Source: UBA6109 sp035366835 (lineage in GTDB: Bacteria > Desulfobacterota > Syntrophia > Syntrophales > UBA6109). From it: 46,126 nucleotides of DNA. This document shows positions 1 to 8,326 of this stretch, in pieces; position 1 is the stretch's first letter; each line of letters begins with the position of its first letter. The DNA is taken from the NCBI GenBank assembly GCA_035366835.1, contig DAOSIS010000025.1, positions 1 through 46,126 on the forward strand, in the 5' to 3' direction. Under the pieces are notes generated by a model. The model was not told the origin of the DNA. It did no database searches and was given only the letters and a program-made list of their open reading frames with translations. The translations under genes were made by a program, and so were the position numbers.

Positions 1-2
1 GC

Positions 3-422
3 GTTTTTCACGGCGACATCCAGAGCGGGCTCGAGGACTATCCGGCCGGCTCCTTCGACTACGTGATCCTGAACCAGAGCATCCAGGAAGTCGAAAGGGT
101 CGATTTCGTGATCGGCGAGGCCCTGCGGGTCGGGAGGAAGGTCGTCATCGGTTTCCCCAATTTCGCCTACTGGAAAGCGCGTTTCATGCTGTTCTTCCGC
201 GGACGTGCCCCGATCACGCCCTCGCTCCCCTATCACTGGTACGATACGCCCAACGTGCGGTTCCTGAGCGTCACCGACTTCCGCGAGTATTGCGGGCAAA
301 AGAACCTGCACGTTCTTTCGTCGCGCTACCTCGGCGAGAAGAAAGAGGTGTCGCTCTGGCCGAATCTGTTCGCCCTGAATGCGATCTTCCTTCTGACGAA
401 GGCCGAAACCCCGCCGGTTTGA
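3..422 (+). CDS. metW: MetW-like methyltransferase-fold protein, 3' part
   Basis: The reading frame is open from base 3, so the 5' end lies outside the window and 139 residues remain. The visible part fits the C-terminal half of MetW: the stretch VILNQSIQEV, then VVIGFPNFAYWKAR, then the block PYHWYDTPNVRFLSVTDF, all typical of the family. MetW is a class I SAM-methyltransferase-fold protein that usually sits directly after metX (homoserine O-acetyltransferase) and is tied to methionine synthesis. The metX gene would be expected just left of the window. The stop is 21 bases before the next gene, so it may be co-transcribed with the sulfur genes that follow. The family match is firm; the exact biochemical role of MetW is less settled. 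Confidence 0.9.
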   Translation, partial: VFHGDIQSGLEDYPAGSFDYVILNQSIQEVERVDFVIGEALRVGRKVVIGFPNFAYWKARFMLFFRGRAPITPSLPYHWYDTPNVRFLSVTDFREYCGQKNLHVLSSRYLGEKKEVSLWPNLFALNAIFLLTKAETPPV

Positions 423-443
423 AAAGAAGAGAGGAACGAAAAG

Positions 444-1511
444 ATGCCCGACAGGCCCAAGGCGATCGCCCTGTTGTCCGGCGGTCTGGACAGCACGCTG
501 GCGGTGAAGATGATCATCGAGCAGGGAATCGACGTGCATGCGGTGAATTTCACGAGCCCGTTCTGCAACTGTTCGTCGCGCAAGGCGGGGTGCGTGCACC
601 AGGCCCGCAAGGTGGCGGCGGAGTTCGGCGTGCCGATCCGCGTCATCGCCAAGGGCATGGATTACATGCGCGTCGTGGAGAACGCCCCCCACGGATACGG
701 GCGCGGCATGAACCCCTGCATCGACTGCCGGATCTACATGCTCAGAAAGGTCCGCGATCTCATGGCGGAGATCGGCGCCGGCTTCGTGATCACGGGCGAG
801 GTCCTCGGCCAGCGGCCGATGTCCCAGCGCCGGCCGGCCATCGAACTGATCGAAAGGGAGAGCGGCCTTGCAGGCAGGATCCTGAGGCCGCTTTCGGCGA
901 AGTTCTTTCCGCCGACGATTCCCGAAGCGGAGGGAATCGTCGACCGGGAAAGACTGATGGCGGTCTCGGGCCGTTCACGGAAGGTCCAAATCGAACTGGC
1001 GGAGCAACTCGGCGTCAGGGATTATCCGTGCCCGGCCGGCGGCTGCCTGCTGACCGACCCGGTCATTGCCGAGCGTCTCCGGGATCTTTTCCTGCATACT
1101 CCGGACTACACGCAGGCGGATCTCGTCCTGCTGACCCTCGGGCGGCAATTCCGCCTGCATCCCGAGCTGAAGATCGTCGTCGGACGGGTGAAGGAAGAGA
1201 ACGAAAGGATCCAGAAACTCGCCGGGCCCGGACAGTACCTCTATTCCCCCGGCGATTTCCGCGGTCCGTCCGTGCTGGCTGTCGGCATTCCGAGAGAGAG
1301 GGATGACACGACGATCGGGGAAATCATGGCCGGCTACAGTCAGGACGAGCGGAGCGAATACCTCGTCGAGAAACAGACGCGTCGGGCGCAAAGATCAAAC
1401 TTTGCGGTCAAGGGGAGATTCCCGCGAAGGCGTCTGGAAGCGTATCGTATCGGTGCGGAGGTGAAGTTTCCGGACTGTCCAGCGGTGGAGACGCTTCCGG
1501 TGGGCGGATGA
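444..1511 (+). CDS. PP-loop ATPase, ThiI/MnmA-like tRNA thiolation family
   Basis: This 355-residue protein starts with a PP-loop nucleotide-binding motif (LLSGGLDSTLA, about residues 10-20), the signature of ATP pyrophosphatases that adenylate tRNA for sulfur insertion. Three Cys-bearing motifs follow (CNCSSRKAGC near 52-61, NPCIDC near 91-96, PCPAGGC near 196-202). Such cysteines carry persulfide or bind an Fe-S cluster in related thiolases. The C-terminal third contains GQYLYSPGDFRGPSVLAVG, resembling the NFACT-R-type RNA-binding domain attached to this family. There is no THUMP or rhodanese domain as in E. coli ThiI. It is often annotated as ThiI, but a role in thiamine synthesis is not implied by sequence; tRNA thiolation is the more likely job. 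It starts at ATG 444 after GAAAAGAAGAGAGG and leads into the thi genes. Confidence 0.8.
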   Translation: MPDRPKAIALLSGGLDSTLAVKMIIEQGIDVHAVNFTSPFCNCSSRKAGCVHQARKVAAEFGVPIRVIAKGMDYMRVVENAPHGYGRGMNPCIDCRIYMLRKVRDLMAEIGAGFVITGEVLGQRPMSQRRPAIELIERESGLAGRILRPLSAKFFPPTIPEAEGIVDRERLMAVSGRSRKVQIELAEQLGVRDYPCPAGGCLLTDPVIAERLRDLFLHTPDYTQADLVLLTLGRQFRLHPELKIVVGRVKEENERIQKLAGPGQYLYSPGDFRGPSVLAVGIPRERDDTTIGEIMAGYSQDERSEYLVEKQTRRAQRSNFAVKGRFPRRRLEAYRIGAEVKFPDCPAVETLPVGG

Positions 1512-1688
1512 ACGAGACCGCGCCACGAACCGCCATGGGCCGCTACCAATCCACACCCGTCTTCACGGTTCCCGGACTTCGGGGATCCGGGCCGGGCCGC
1601 TGGAAAAATCTTGTTTGCTTTGCGGGACGCCGGGCCGGCGCGCAGCCACCGGGTCCTTGCTCGGATAATGGCCTGCTGGGAGGACATC

Positions 1689-1889
1689 TTGAAGATCACC
1701 GTAAACGACAGGGAAGAGACGGTAGCGGAAGATTCGACCGTGGCGGATCTGATCGAAGGAAAAGGGCTGCATCCGGGAACCGTTCTTGTGGAGCATAACG
1801 GGACCATTGTCCTGCAGGGGCGATGGGGCACTACGTTTCTCAAAGACGAGGACCGGCTGGAAATCCTGCGGTTTGTCGGGGGAGGATGA
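1689..1889 (+). CDS. thiS: Sulfur carrier protein ThiS
   Basis: This is a 66-residue ubiquitin-fold sulfur carrier. It starts KITVND and ends in FVGGG, so it keeps the C-terminal Gly-Gly that ThiF adenylates and that then carries the thiocarboxylate sulfur used by ThiG. I chose the TTG at 1689 because GGGAGG sits 5-6 bases upstream and the resulting length matches the usual ThiS. An in-frame ATG at 1668 would add seven residues (MACWEDI) but lacks a ribosome binding site. Its stop codon lies four bases before the thiG start, which fits translational coupling. The family call is firm; only the start is uncertain. Confidence 0.9.
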   Translation: MKITVNDREETVAEDSTVADLIEGKGLHPGTVLVEHNGTIVLQGRWGTTFLKDEDRLEILRFVGGG

Positions 1890-1893
1890 GTTG

Positions 1894-2703
1894 ATGAACG
1901 ATGTCTTGAAGATCGGGGACCGGGAATTGACCGGCAGGCTATTTCTGGGGACCGGGAAATTTTCTTCCAACAGGCTGATTCCGGATGCGGTCAAGGCTTC
2001 GGGAGCGCAGGTTGTGACCGTGGCTTTGCGGCGCGTGGATCCGGAATTTGCGGAGGAGAATATCGCCGCCTTCGTGCCCAAAGACTGCGTTCTCATGCCC
2101 AACACCTCCGGGGCGAGAAACGCGCAGGAGGCGGTCCGGATCGCCCGGCTGGCCAGGGCGGCCGGCTGCGGCAACTGGGTGAAGATCGAAGTCATCACGG
2201 ACAACCGGTACCTGCTTCCCGACAATTATGAAACAGTCAAGGCTACGGAAATTCTGGCTGCGGAAGGTTTCGTCGTCCTCCCGTACATGAGCCCGGACCT
2301 CATGGTCGCAAAGAAACTGGTCGATGCGGGTGCAGCGGCGGTGATGCCCCTTGGTGCGCCGATCGGCAGCAACCGCGGCCTCCGGACAAAGGAACTGATC
2401 AGGATTCTGGTGGAAGAAATTCCTCTTCCCGTCATCGTGGACGCCGGAATCGGACGTCCTTCCGAGGCGGCGGAGGCCATGGAGATGGGCGCGGCGGCTG
2501 TCCTTGTGAATACCGCGATTGCCACCGCCGCCGATCCCGTAGTCATGGCCGCTGCGTTCGGAATGGCCGTCCGCGCAGGTCGAATGGCTTGCCTCGCCGG
2601 CTTGGGCGAAGTCCGCGACGTCGCCAGTGCGTCATCGCCGCTTACGGGGTTTCTGAGGAGTGCGGCATCTCCGGCTTCCTCTCCCGAAAGCACCGGGCGG
2701 TGA
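1894..2703 (+). CDS. thiG: Thiazole synthase ThiG
   Basis: ThiG (269 residues) condenses 1-deoxyxylulose 5-phosphate, dehydroglycine and sulfur from ThiS thiocarboxylate into the thiazole phosphate of thiamine. Family landmarks are RLFLGTGKF near the start, the Schiff-base lysine in GNWVKIEVI (about residue 96), PYMSPDL, the phosphate-binding stretch GAPIGSNRGL, and PVIVDAGIGRPSEAAEAMEMGAAAVLVNTAIA. The start ATG at 1894 lies four bases after the thiS stop. An upstream extension in the same frame runs through thiS and is not used. The C-terminal tail after SSPLTGF is low in conservation, as is common. It is paired with ThiH, so dehydroglycine comes from tyrosine rather than from glycine oxidase. 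Confidence 0.96.
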   Translation: MNDVLKIGDRELTGRLFLGTGKFSSNRLIPDAVKASGAQVVTVALRRVDPEFAEENIAAFVPKDCVLMPNTSGARNAQEAVRIARLARAAGCGNWVKIEVITDNRYLLPDNYETVKATEILAAEGFVVLPYMSPDLMVAKKLVDAGAAAVMPLGAPIGSNRGLRTKELIRILVEEIPLPVIVDAGIGRPSEAAEAMEMGAAAVLVNTAIATAADPVVMAAAFGMAVRAGRMACLAGLGEVRDVASASSPLTGFLRSAASPASSPESTGR

Positions 2704-2719
2704 TGAAATAGGGGATTCC

Positions 2720-3862
2720 ATGAGCTTCCACGAAGAAATTCAGCGATACGCGACTTTCGATTTCGACAGGTTTTTTGCAAAAATTTCAGGCTCAGAGGTC
2801 GAAAGAGCGATCGGTAAAGACCGTTTGAGCGAGAGGGACTATCTCACGCTGCTTTCGCCTGCGGCGGAAGATCATCTGGAGGAGATGGCGCTGAAGGCCC
2901 ACCGATTGACCGTCAGGAACTTCGGACGCGTCATGCTGCTCTACACGCCTCTTTATCTTTCCAATTACTGCGTCAACCGTTGCGCATATTGCGGCTTCCA
3001 GGCAGGCAACCGGCTGGAAAGAAAAAGATTGGCGCCCGCCGAACTGATAAAGGAGGCGGAGACCATCTCCGCTACGGGACTGAAGCATGTGCTGATCCTG
3101 ACGGGGGAGTCCAGAAAGCGTTCCCCGGTTTCCTATATCCGGGAGTGCGTAGACATTCTGAAGAGGTTTTTTTCATCGATCAGCATAGAGATCTACCCGC
3201 TGGAAGAAAACGAATATGCGGAACTGATATCCGCGGGTGTGGACGGATTGACCCTCTACCAGGAGGTGTACGACGAAACGGTATATGAGGAAGTGCATCT
3301 GTCCGGTCCCAAACGGGACTACCGGTTTCGGCTGGAAGCTCCCGAACGGGCATGCCGGGCGGGAATGAGAACGGTCAATGTCGGAGCTCTTCTCGGCCTG
3401 ACCCGCTGGCGGGCGGAGGCTTTTTTCGCCGGCCTGCATGCGAACTATCTTCAGAACAGGTTTCCAGAAGTTGAAGTCGCCATGTCGCCACCGCGCATGC
3501 GTCCCCATCTGGGGGTGGGGCGGCCGAGGGTCGAGGTTGACGACAGGAATCTGGTGCAATTCGTCCTGGCCTTTCGGCTCTTCATGCCCAGAGGGGGCAT
3601 TACGATCTCCACCCGGGAGTGTCCGGAGTTGAGGGATCGGTTGGTCAAATTGGGAGCAACCAAGATGTCCGCCGGTTCCTGCACTTCGGTTGGCGGCCGT
3701 TCCGACACGGCAGCGACAGATCAATTCGAGATATCTGACACTCGGAGCGTGACGGAAATGGCCGGAATGCTCTATGCTCAAGGATACCAGCCGCTGTACA
3801 AAGATTGGCAGTTCTTGCCTGCGGAAGAGCCGCCATCGACGTACGGTGCGGACTTTTCTTGA
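2720..3862 (+). CDS. thiH: 2-iminoacetate synthase ThiH (radical SAM)
   Basis: ThiH (380 residues) cleaves tyrosine to dehydroglycine and p-cresol with a radical-SAM [4Fe-4S] cluster. The cluster motif CVNRCAYC (Cx3Cx2C) sits near residue 82, after the typical lead LYTPLYLSNY. The following GFQAGN, ILTGESRKRSPV and GLTLYQEVYDE blocks are family-typical, as is the C-terminal SAGSCTSVGG. I chose ATG 2720, 16 bases after the thiG stop; an earlier in-frame start lies inside thiG. Because ThiH is oxygen-sensitive and replaces the glycine oxidase ThiO, its presence supports an anaerobic lifestyle. Confidence 0.96.
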   Translation: MSFHEEIQRYATFDFDRFFAKISGSEVERAIGKDRLSERDYLTLLSPAAEDHLEEMALKAHRLTVRNFGRVMLLYTPLYLSNYCVNRCAYCGFQAGNRLERKRLAPAELIKEAETISATGLKHVLILTGESRKRSPVSYIRECVDILKRFFSSISIEIYPLEENEYAELISAGVDGLTLYQEVYDETVYEEVHLSGPKRDYRFRLEAPERACRAGMRTVNVGALLGLTRWRAEAFFAGLHANYLQNRFPEVEVAMSPPRMRPHLGVGRPRVEVDDRNLVQFVLAFRLFMPRGGITISTRECPELRDRLVKLGATKMSAGSCTSVGGRSDTAATDQFEISDTRSVTEMAGMLYAQGYQPLYKDWQFLPAEEPPSTYGADFS

Positions 3863-3887
3863 GAGAACGGGAGAAAGGATAACCGTC

Positions 3888-4538
3888 ATGGGGAAAGAGT
3901 TCGCGCTCACTCGTCTGCTGAAATCGGACCTCTACGGAATTACCGCGGAGGAATACTCCCTCGGCAGAAGCAACATCGAAACCGCGGCGCTCATGATCCA
4001 GGCGGGTATCGGAGTGATTCAGTACCGCGAGAAAGAAAAGGACGACCGGCGGCAATATCGGGAATGCCTCAAGATCAGGGAAATGACGAAAAAGGCCGGA
4101 GTGGCCTTCATCGTCAACGACCGCGTCGACATTGCCTTGCTGACGGATGCGGACGGCATCCATCTGGGGCAGGACGACCTGCCTCTTGAAAATGTCAAAC
4201 AGCTCGTGGGAGACAGGATGCTGGTCGGCCTTTCCACCCATTCTCCCGCGCAGGCCGAGGCAGCGGCGAGGACGGGCGCCGATTATATCGGGGTGGGACC
4301 TCTTTTTGCGACCGCCACGAAAAAAAACGTATGCGACCCGGTGGGATTGGAATATCTCGACTACGTCGTGAAGAATGTCCGCCTGCCGTTCGTGGCCATC
4401 GGGGGGATCAAGGAACACAACATCGCCGAAGTTCGGAGGAGAGGCGCCCGGTGCATGGCGCTTGTGACGGAGATCGTGGGGGCGCCGGATATCCAGGCCA
4501 AAGTGCGGGCCTTGAGGACAGCCCTGGCGGCTCGTTAG
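3888..4538 (+). CDS. thiE: Thiamine-phosphate synthase ThiE
   Basis: This 216-residue TIM-barrel enzyme joins HMP pyrophosphate and thiazole phosphate to give thiamine phosphate. Motifs seen are GIGVIQYREKEKDDR, FIVNDRVDIALLTDADGIHLGQDDLP (pyrophosphate/Mg site), VGLSTHSPAQA, DYIGVGPLFATATKKN and VAIGGIKEHNIAEV. An in-frame start inside thiH is possible, but ATG 3888 follows GAGAAAGGA and gives the normal length. It belongs to the thiS-G-H-E-F run. No thiC, thiD or thiM appears in the window, so the pyrimidine branch is encoded elsewhere. Confidence 0.95.
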   Translation: MGKEFALTRLLKSDLYGITAEEYSLGRSNIETAALMIQAGIGVIQYREKEKDDRRQYRECLKIREMTKKAGVAFIVNDRVDIALLTDADGIHLGQDDLPLENVKQLVGDRMLVGLSTHSPAQAEAAARTGADYIGVGPLFATATKKNVCDPVGLEYLDYVVKNVRLPFVAIGGIKEHNIAEVRRRGARCMALVTEIVGAPDIQAKVRALRTALAAR

Positions 4539-4564
4539 GAACACCGGCGCCGGAGGATCGCTGC

Positions 4565-5614
4565 ATGACGAACAGAAAGCCGGATGAAAACCCGGAAGGA
4601 TTGAAACGCTACGAGAGGCAGATCCTGTTCCCCGGGGTGGGGGAGGACGGCCAGCGAAAGCTTCTGCGTTCCAGGGCCGTCGTCATCGGCTGCGGGGCAC
4701 TGGGATCCGTGATCGCAAACAACCTTGCGCGGGCGGGAATCGGGAATCTCGTCATCGCCGACCGCGACTTCATCGAATTGAACAACCTCCAGAGGCAGAT
4801 TCTTTTCGACGAGGAAGACATCGCGAAGGGCCTGCCCAAGGCGACGGCGGCCGCCGGCAAGCTTCGCAAGATCAATTCCTCGATCCGGATCGAACCGATT
4901 GTGGCCGACGTCACATGGGCAAATATCGAGACGCTGATCGCCGGCGCCGACGTCGTCCTGGACGGAACGGACAATTTCGATACGCGCTGCCTGATCAACG
5001 ACGCCTGCGTGAAGCACGGCATTCCCTGGATCTATGGCGGGGTCATGGCGAGTTACGGGATGTCGGCGACGATCGTTCCCCGCCAGACGCCCTGCCTGCG
5101 CTGCCTGTTTCCGAGAGCGCCCCTGCCCGGGGCTCTGCAGACCTGCGACACGGCCGGGGTCCTCGGGTCGGTGGTGAACACGATCGCCTCCATCGAGTCG
5201 ATGGAGGCGATGAAATTGCTGATCGGCAGGGGGCGGCGGAATCCCGGCATCATCACGGTCGACCTCTGGGAAGACATTTTCGATACGATTCCTTTATCGA
5301 AACGGGAAGGAGATTGTCCGGCCTGCGGACGGGGTGATTACGAATATCTGGCGGCCCGGGAAGGGGTCCACACGACCTCTCTCTGCGGTCACGGCGCCGT
5401 TCAAGTATCGGTGAGGCCGTCCGGGAAGATCGACTTTCCGGTCCTGGCGCGTAGGCTCGAATCCGCGGGCAAGGTATGGTTCAACGAGTTTCTGCTCCGA
5501 TTCAGCGTCGACGGATACGAATTGACCGTTTTCCCCGACGCCCGGACCATCATCAAGGGAACCACGGACGAGGCACTGGCGAAAACACTCTACGCGAAGT
5601 TCATAGGGGCATGA
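4565..5614 (+). CDS. thiF: ThiF/MoeB/HesA-family adenylyltransferase
   Basis: This is an E1-like enzyme that adenylates the C-terminal glycine of a ubiquitin-like sulfur carrier. The nucleotide-binding motif GCGALGS is near residue 40, followed by ADRDFIELNNLQRQ and DGTDNFDTRCLIND. The structural zinc pairs are CLRC and CPAC. At 349 residues it is about 100 longer than minimal ThiF; the extra C-terminal part contains a ubiquitin/ThiS-like stretch (QVSVRPSGKIDF onward), as in several MoeB/ThiF homologues of anaerobes. Its position after thiE and the ThiS carrier upstream make ThiF the best name. MoeB (molybdopterin) cannot be excluded, and it may serve both carriers. The stop lies one base before the desulfurase start. 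Confidence 0.87.
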   Translation: MTNRKPDENPEGLKRYERQILFPGVGEDGQRKLLRSRAVVIGCGALGSVIANNLARAGIGNLVIADRDFIELNNLQRQILFDEEDIAKGLPKATAAAGKLRKINSSIRIEPIVADVTWANIETLIAGADVVLDGTDNFDTRCLINDACVKHGIPWIYGGVMASYGMSATIVPRQTPCLRCLFPRAPLPGALQTCDTAGVLGSVVNTIASIESMEAMKLLIGRGRRNPGIITVDLWEDIFDTIPLSKREGDCPACGRGDYEYLAAREGVHTTSLCGHGAVQVSVRPSGKIDFPVLARRLESAGKVWFNEFLLRFSVDGYELTVFPDARTIIKGTTDEALAKTLYAKFIGA

Positions 5615-5615
5615 C

Positions 5616-6800
5616 ATGACATTGATCTACTTCGACAACGCCGCGACGACGTGGCCCAAACCGGAATCGGTCTACGAAGCGATGGATCGATTCTTCCGTT
5701 TGTCTGCGGCCAATCCCGGGCGTTCGGCCCACAAGATGGCGCTGACCGCGGAACAGGAGATGTCGCGCGTCAGGTTGAAGCTTGCCCGTCTCTTCAACGC
5801 GGCCGACCCGAACCGGATCGTCTTCACCTGCAATGCGACCGACGCCCTCAACATCGCATTAAAAGGCCTCCTGCGGCCCGGAGACCACGTCGTCACCAGC
5901 ACGATGGAGCACAACTCCGTCGTCCGGCCGCTGAAAGCGCTGGAAAAGCGCGGCGTGACCGCGACCAAGGTCGCGGCCGCGAAGGACGGCCGATTGGAGC
6001 CGGGCGACGTTGCGCGGGCGATCAGGCCGGAAACCCGCCTGATCGTCACCACGCACGTCTCCAACGTCACCGGCGCCGTTCAGGCCGTTCATGACATCGG
6101 AGAGGCCGCGCGGCGGCGCGGCCTGCTTTATCTCGTGGACGGGGCGCAAAGCGCCGGAACCATACCCGTCGATCTGGCGGCCCTTCCGGTCGACCTTTAT
6201 GCATTCACCGGCCACAAGGGGCTTTTCGGACCGCCGGGAACAGGGGGACTTTTTATCGGCGAGCGCGTCAATCTGGCCGGTTTCGACACGATCAAGGAAG
6301 GCGGGACCGGCATGCGGTCGGAAGAGGCCCTCCAGCCGGCCGAACTGCCCCATCGTTTCGAATCCGGTACGCCCAATACGGTGGGCCTGGCGGGTCTCGG
6401 TGCGGCGGCGGAGTTCATCTCGGGAATCGGCGTGGACAGGATTCGGGAGCACGAGATCGGCCTTATGCGGCGGCTTACAGAGGGATTGCGCCGGATCCGC
6501 GGTCTTCACGTATATGGTCCGGAAGACGTCGAGAAACAGGGTGCCCTCGTTTCTTTTACGGCCGACGGCTGGCAGCCGGCGGAGTTCGGGGGCGTCCTCG
6601 ATCAGAGTTTCGGCATCGCCTGCCGCACCGGACTGCACTGTGCCCCCGATGCGGTGAAGACCATCGGCGCCTATCCGCTCGGGACCGTCCGTCTGAGCCT
6701 GAGCTACTTCAACACGATGGAACAGGTCGATGCGGCATTGGCCGCCATAGAGAGGATCGTCGGTTCAGTCGGTCCGGAAGCGGTGCGGCTCAGGGAATAA
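5616..6800 (+). CDS. PLP-dependent cysteine desulfurase (NifS/SufS superfamily)
   Basis: This 394-residue class V aminotransferase-fold enzyme releases sulfur from cysteine as a protein persulfide. It begins LIYFDNAATTWPKP, as expected. The PLP lysine lies in FTGHKGLFGPPG (about residue 207) and the sulfur-accepting cysteine in CRTGLHCAPD (about residue 340). PLP contacts include TSTMEHNS and LVDGAQSAG. It resembles the desulfurase subgroup common in Firmicutes and delta-class anaerobes rather than classical IscS. It starts immediately after thiF, so it is likely translationally coupled and the sulfur donor for ThiS. Because fdhD is the next gene, it may also supply FdhD. Confidence 0.92.
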   Translation: MTLIYFDNAATTWPKPESVYEAMDRFFRLSAANPGRSAHKMALTAEQEMSRVRLKLARLFNAADPNRIVFTCNATDALNIALKGLLRPGDHVVTSTMEHNSVVRPLKALEKRGVTATKVAAAKDGRLEPGDVARAIRPETRLIVTTHVSNVTGAVQAVHDIGEAARRRGLLYLVDGAQSAGTIPVDLAALPVDLYAFTGHKGLFGPPGTGGLFIGERVNLAGFDTIKEGGTGMRSEEALQPAELPHRFESGTPNTVGLAGLGAAAEFISGIGVDRIREHEIGLMRRLTEGLRRIRGLHVYGPEDVEKQGALVSFTADGWQPAEFGGVLDQSFGIACRTGLHCAPDAVKTIGAYPLGTVRLSLSYFNTMEQVDAALAAIERIVGSVGPEAVRLRE

Positions 6801-6837
6801 AGACCCCTGGGGATCTTGAACATCATTCGCTCGCTTA

Positions 6838-6857
6838 CCCCGCGGCAAGCCGCGGGG
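6838..6857. other. Perfect GC-rich hairpin between desulfurase and fdhD
   Basis: CCCCGCGG and CCGCGGGG pair perfectly around a CAAG loop. The word GCTCGCT occurs on both flanks. There is no T-run, so it is not a standard intrinsic terminator. It may be a dispersed intergenic palindrome or an mRNA-processing structure that separates fdhD expression from the thi genes. Confidence 0.6.
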
Positions 6858-6901
6858 AATGCGCTCGCTGCCGGATTCATTCTTTGCGAAAGGATCGCCC
6901 A

Positions 6902-7702
6902 ATGGATGAGAGACTATACGGCGTCTTTGCCGTCAAAGAGATCGTTTGTGACGGCGATGCCGTCAAGCTGATCGATACGGGAAAGAGCGTGATCGGCGAA
7001 ATATCACTGAAGATCTATATCAACGGCATCGAATACGCGTCCCTCCTTTGCCTCAACCAGTTGACGGAGGAATTGGCGCTCGGGTTTCTCTACAGCGAAG
7101 GCGTGATCGATACGATCGAGGACGTAGCGTCCATAACCTACAACGAACGACTCTTTGCCGTCATGATCGATCTTGCTCCCGGGAAGGCCGTCGAAAGGTG
7201 CGAGAGCCTGCGGAGCGTTACATCCGGGTGCGGGAAGTGCTTTACCTACATCAACCCCCTCAAGAACGACAAATTCCTGCCCCTATCGAGTCAGGGCATG
7301 TTCCCCCTCCGCGACATCCTCCACGCCATGAAAGAGTTCGAGCGGCGCTCCGAGATTTACAGAGAAATCGGCGGGGTTCACAGCGTCTTGTTCCATCATC
7401 ACGACTTCTCGGTTTTCAACGAGGACATCGGACGGCACAATTGCTTTGACAAGATCGCGGGCGTTCTCATCAGAAACGGCAAAATGCATTTCGCCGGGCA
7501 GGGAATGCTCTTCGTGAGCGGGAGGGTTTCTTCCGAAATCATCACCAAGGTCATCCGGCTCGGCGTCCCCATCCTCGTTTCCCGGTCGACCCCCACGGCT
7601 GCAGCGGTGAATTTGGCCAGACAGTACAACGTAACGCTTCTGGGCTATGTGCGCAGCGACGCCGGGTATGTGTATTCCGGCGAAGAACGGTTGTCTTTGT
7701 GA
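6902..7702 (+). CDS. fdhD: Formate dehydrogenase sulfurtransferase FdhD
   Basis: FdhD (266 residues) passes sulfur from a cysteine desulfurase to the molybdenum or tungsten cofactor of formate dehydrogenase. It shows the CxxC motif SGCGKC that shuttles the persulfide (about residue 110), the block FNEDIGRHNCFDKIAG, LFVSGRVSSEII and the C-terminal SRSTPTAAAVNLA. ATG 6902 follows GAAAGGA; a TTG six codons upstream is also in frame. It is separated from the desulfurase gene by about 100 bases holding a hairpin. No formate dehydrogenase structural gene is in the window. The gene implies a Mo/W formate dehydrogenase in this organism. Confidence 0.95.
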   Translation: MDERLYGVFAVKEIVCDGDAVKLIDTGKSVIGEISLKIYINGIEYASLLCLNQLTEELALGFLYSEGVIDTIEDVASITYNERLFAVMIDLAPGKAVERCESLRSVTSGCGKCFTYINPLKNDKFLPLSSQGMFPLRDILHAMKEFERRSEIYREIGGVHSVLFHHHDFSVFNEDIGRHNCFDKIAGVLIRNGKMHFAGQGMLFVSGRVSSEIITKVIRLGVPILVSRSTPTAAAVNLARQYNVTLLGYVRSDAGYVYSGEERLSL

Positions 7703-7872
7703 CGCGTCGGCATGGTCTGTATGAAGAAACCCGGCGATGGGCAAGAGAACGTCGAACGGAAAGTCCGGACATGAGAACGCCCTCTTTCGATCAGCCCCCT
7801 ACCGCCCCGGAACAATCGTATCGCGTCCCTGAAATTTAGCGGTCAAGTTTTTTCCGCATGTTTCCGATTGAT

Positions 7873-7900
7873 TTGTGACAAGCGGCGAGGCATATATAGA
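7873..7900 (+). promoter_or_regulatory. Candidate sigma70-type promoter of the HU gene
   Basis: TTGTGA, a 16-base spacer and TATAGA lie 49 bases before the HU start codon. The surrounding 7703-7948 gap is otherwise without an open frame of note. The leader ends in a strong ribosome binding site, GGAGGTGGTG. The spacing is good, but the -35 box matches the consensus only in part. Confidence 0.5.
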
Positions 7901-7948
7901 TACGCTTCGTGCGTGTGGTATCCAACAATATGAAAGCGGAGGTGGTGA

Positions 7949-8218
7949 ATGAATAAGGCTCAGTTGATCGAGGAAGTGGCGAAGAGTACATGCACCAAGA
8001 AAGAAGCGGCGGAGGCAGTGGAAACGGTACTCACCGTAATTCAGAAGGCGCTTAAGAAGGGCGATGCCGTTACGCTTACGGGATTCGGCACGTTCGGCGT
8101 CGCCAAGAGAAAGGCCCGCAAGGGTGTCAATCCCAAGACTGGCGAGTCCATTAAGATCGCCGCCAGGAAGGTCCCCGTGTTTAAGGCGGGAAAGGGCCTG
8201 AAGGACGCCGTAAAGTAG
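7949..8218 (+). CDS. HU-family DNA-binding protein
   Basis: This 89-residue protein has the length and pattern of bacterial HU: MNKAQLIEEVA, GDAVTLTGFGTFGV, then the DNA-binding arm KARKGVNPKTGESIKIAA and the C-terminal PVFKAGKGLKDAVK. HU dimers bend and wrap DNA non-specifically. The GxNPxTG tip of the beta arm, which inserts into the minor groove, is intact. It has its own promoter upstream and an intrinsic terminator downstream, so it is a monocistronic gene. A second HU/IHF paralogue lies at 25033-25311. Confidence 0.95.
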   Translation: MNKAQLIEEVAKSTCTKKEAAEAVETVLTVIQKALKKGDAVTLTGFGTFGVAKRKARKGVNPKTGESIKIAARKVPVFKAGKGLKDAVK

Positions 8219-8243
8219 ATCGAGGCAAATCGTGCGGCTCGAG

Positions 8244-8277
8244 GAGCCGTCCCTTTTGCCCGGGGACGGCTCTTTTT
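8244..8277 (+). terminator. Intrinsic terminator after the HU gene
   Basis: GAGCCGTCCC and GGGACGGCTC form a perfect 10-bp stem with a 9-base loop, followed directly by TTTTT. It begins 25 bases after the HU stop codon. It has all parts of a Rho-independent terminator. Confidence 0.93.
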
Positions 8278-8326
8278 CCATCTGCCGTAGAGTACCTGGC
8301 CAAGAGGGGCCACCCCTGTTCTTATT

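Noticed and set aside
1640..1690. TPP riboswitch-like words (GGATAATGGCCTGCTGGGAGG) before thiS
   Set aside because: The 3' half faintly resembles the TPP aptamer, but the CUGAGA motif and the matching stems are missing and the region runs straight into the thiS ribosome binding site.
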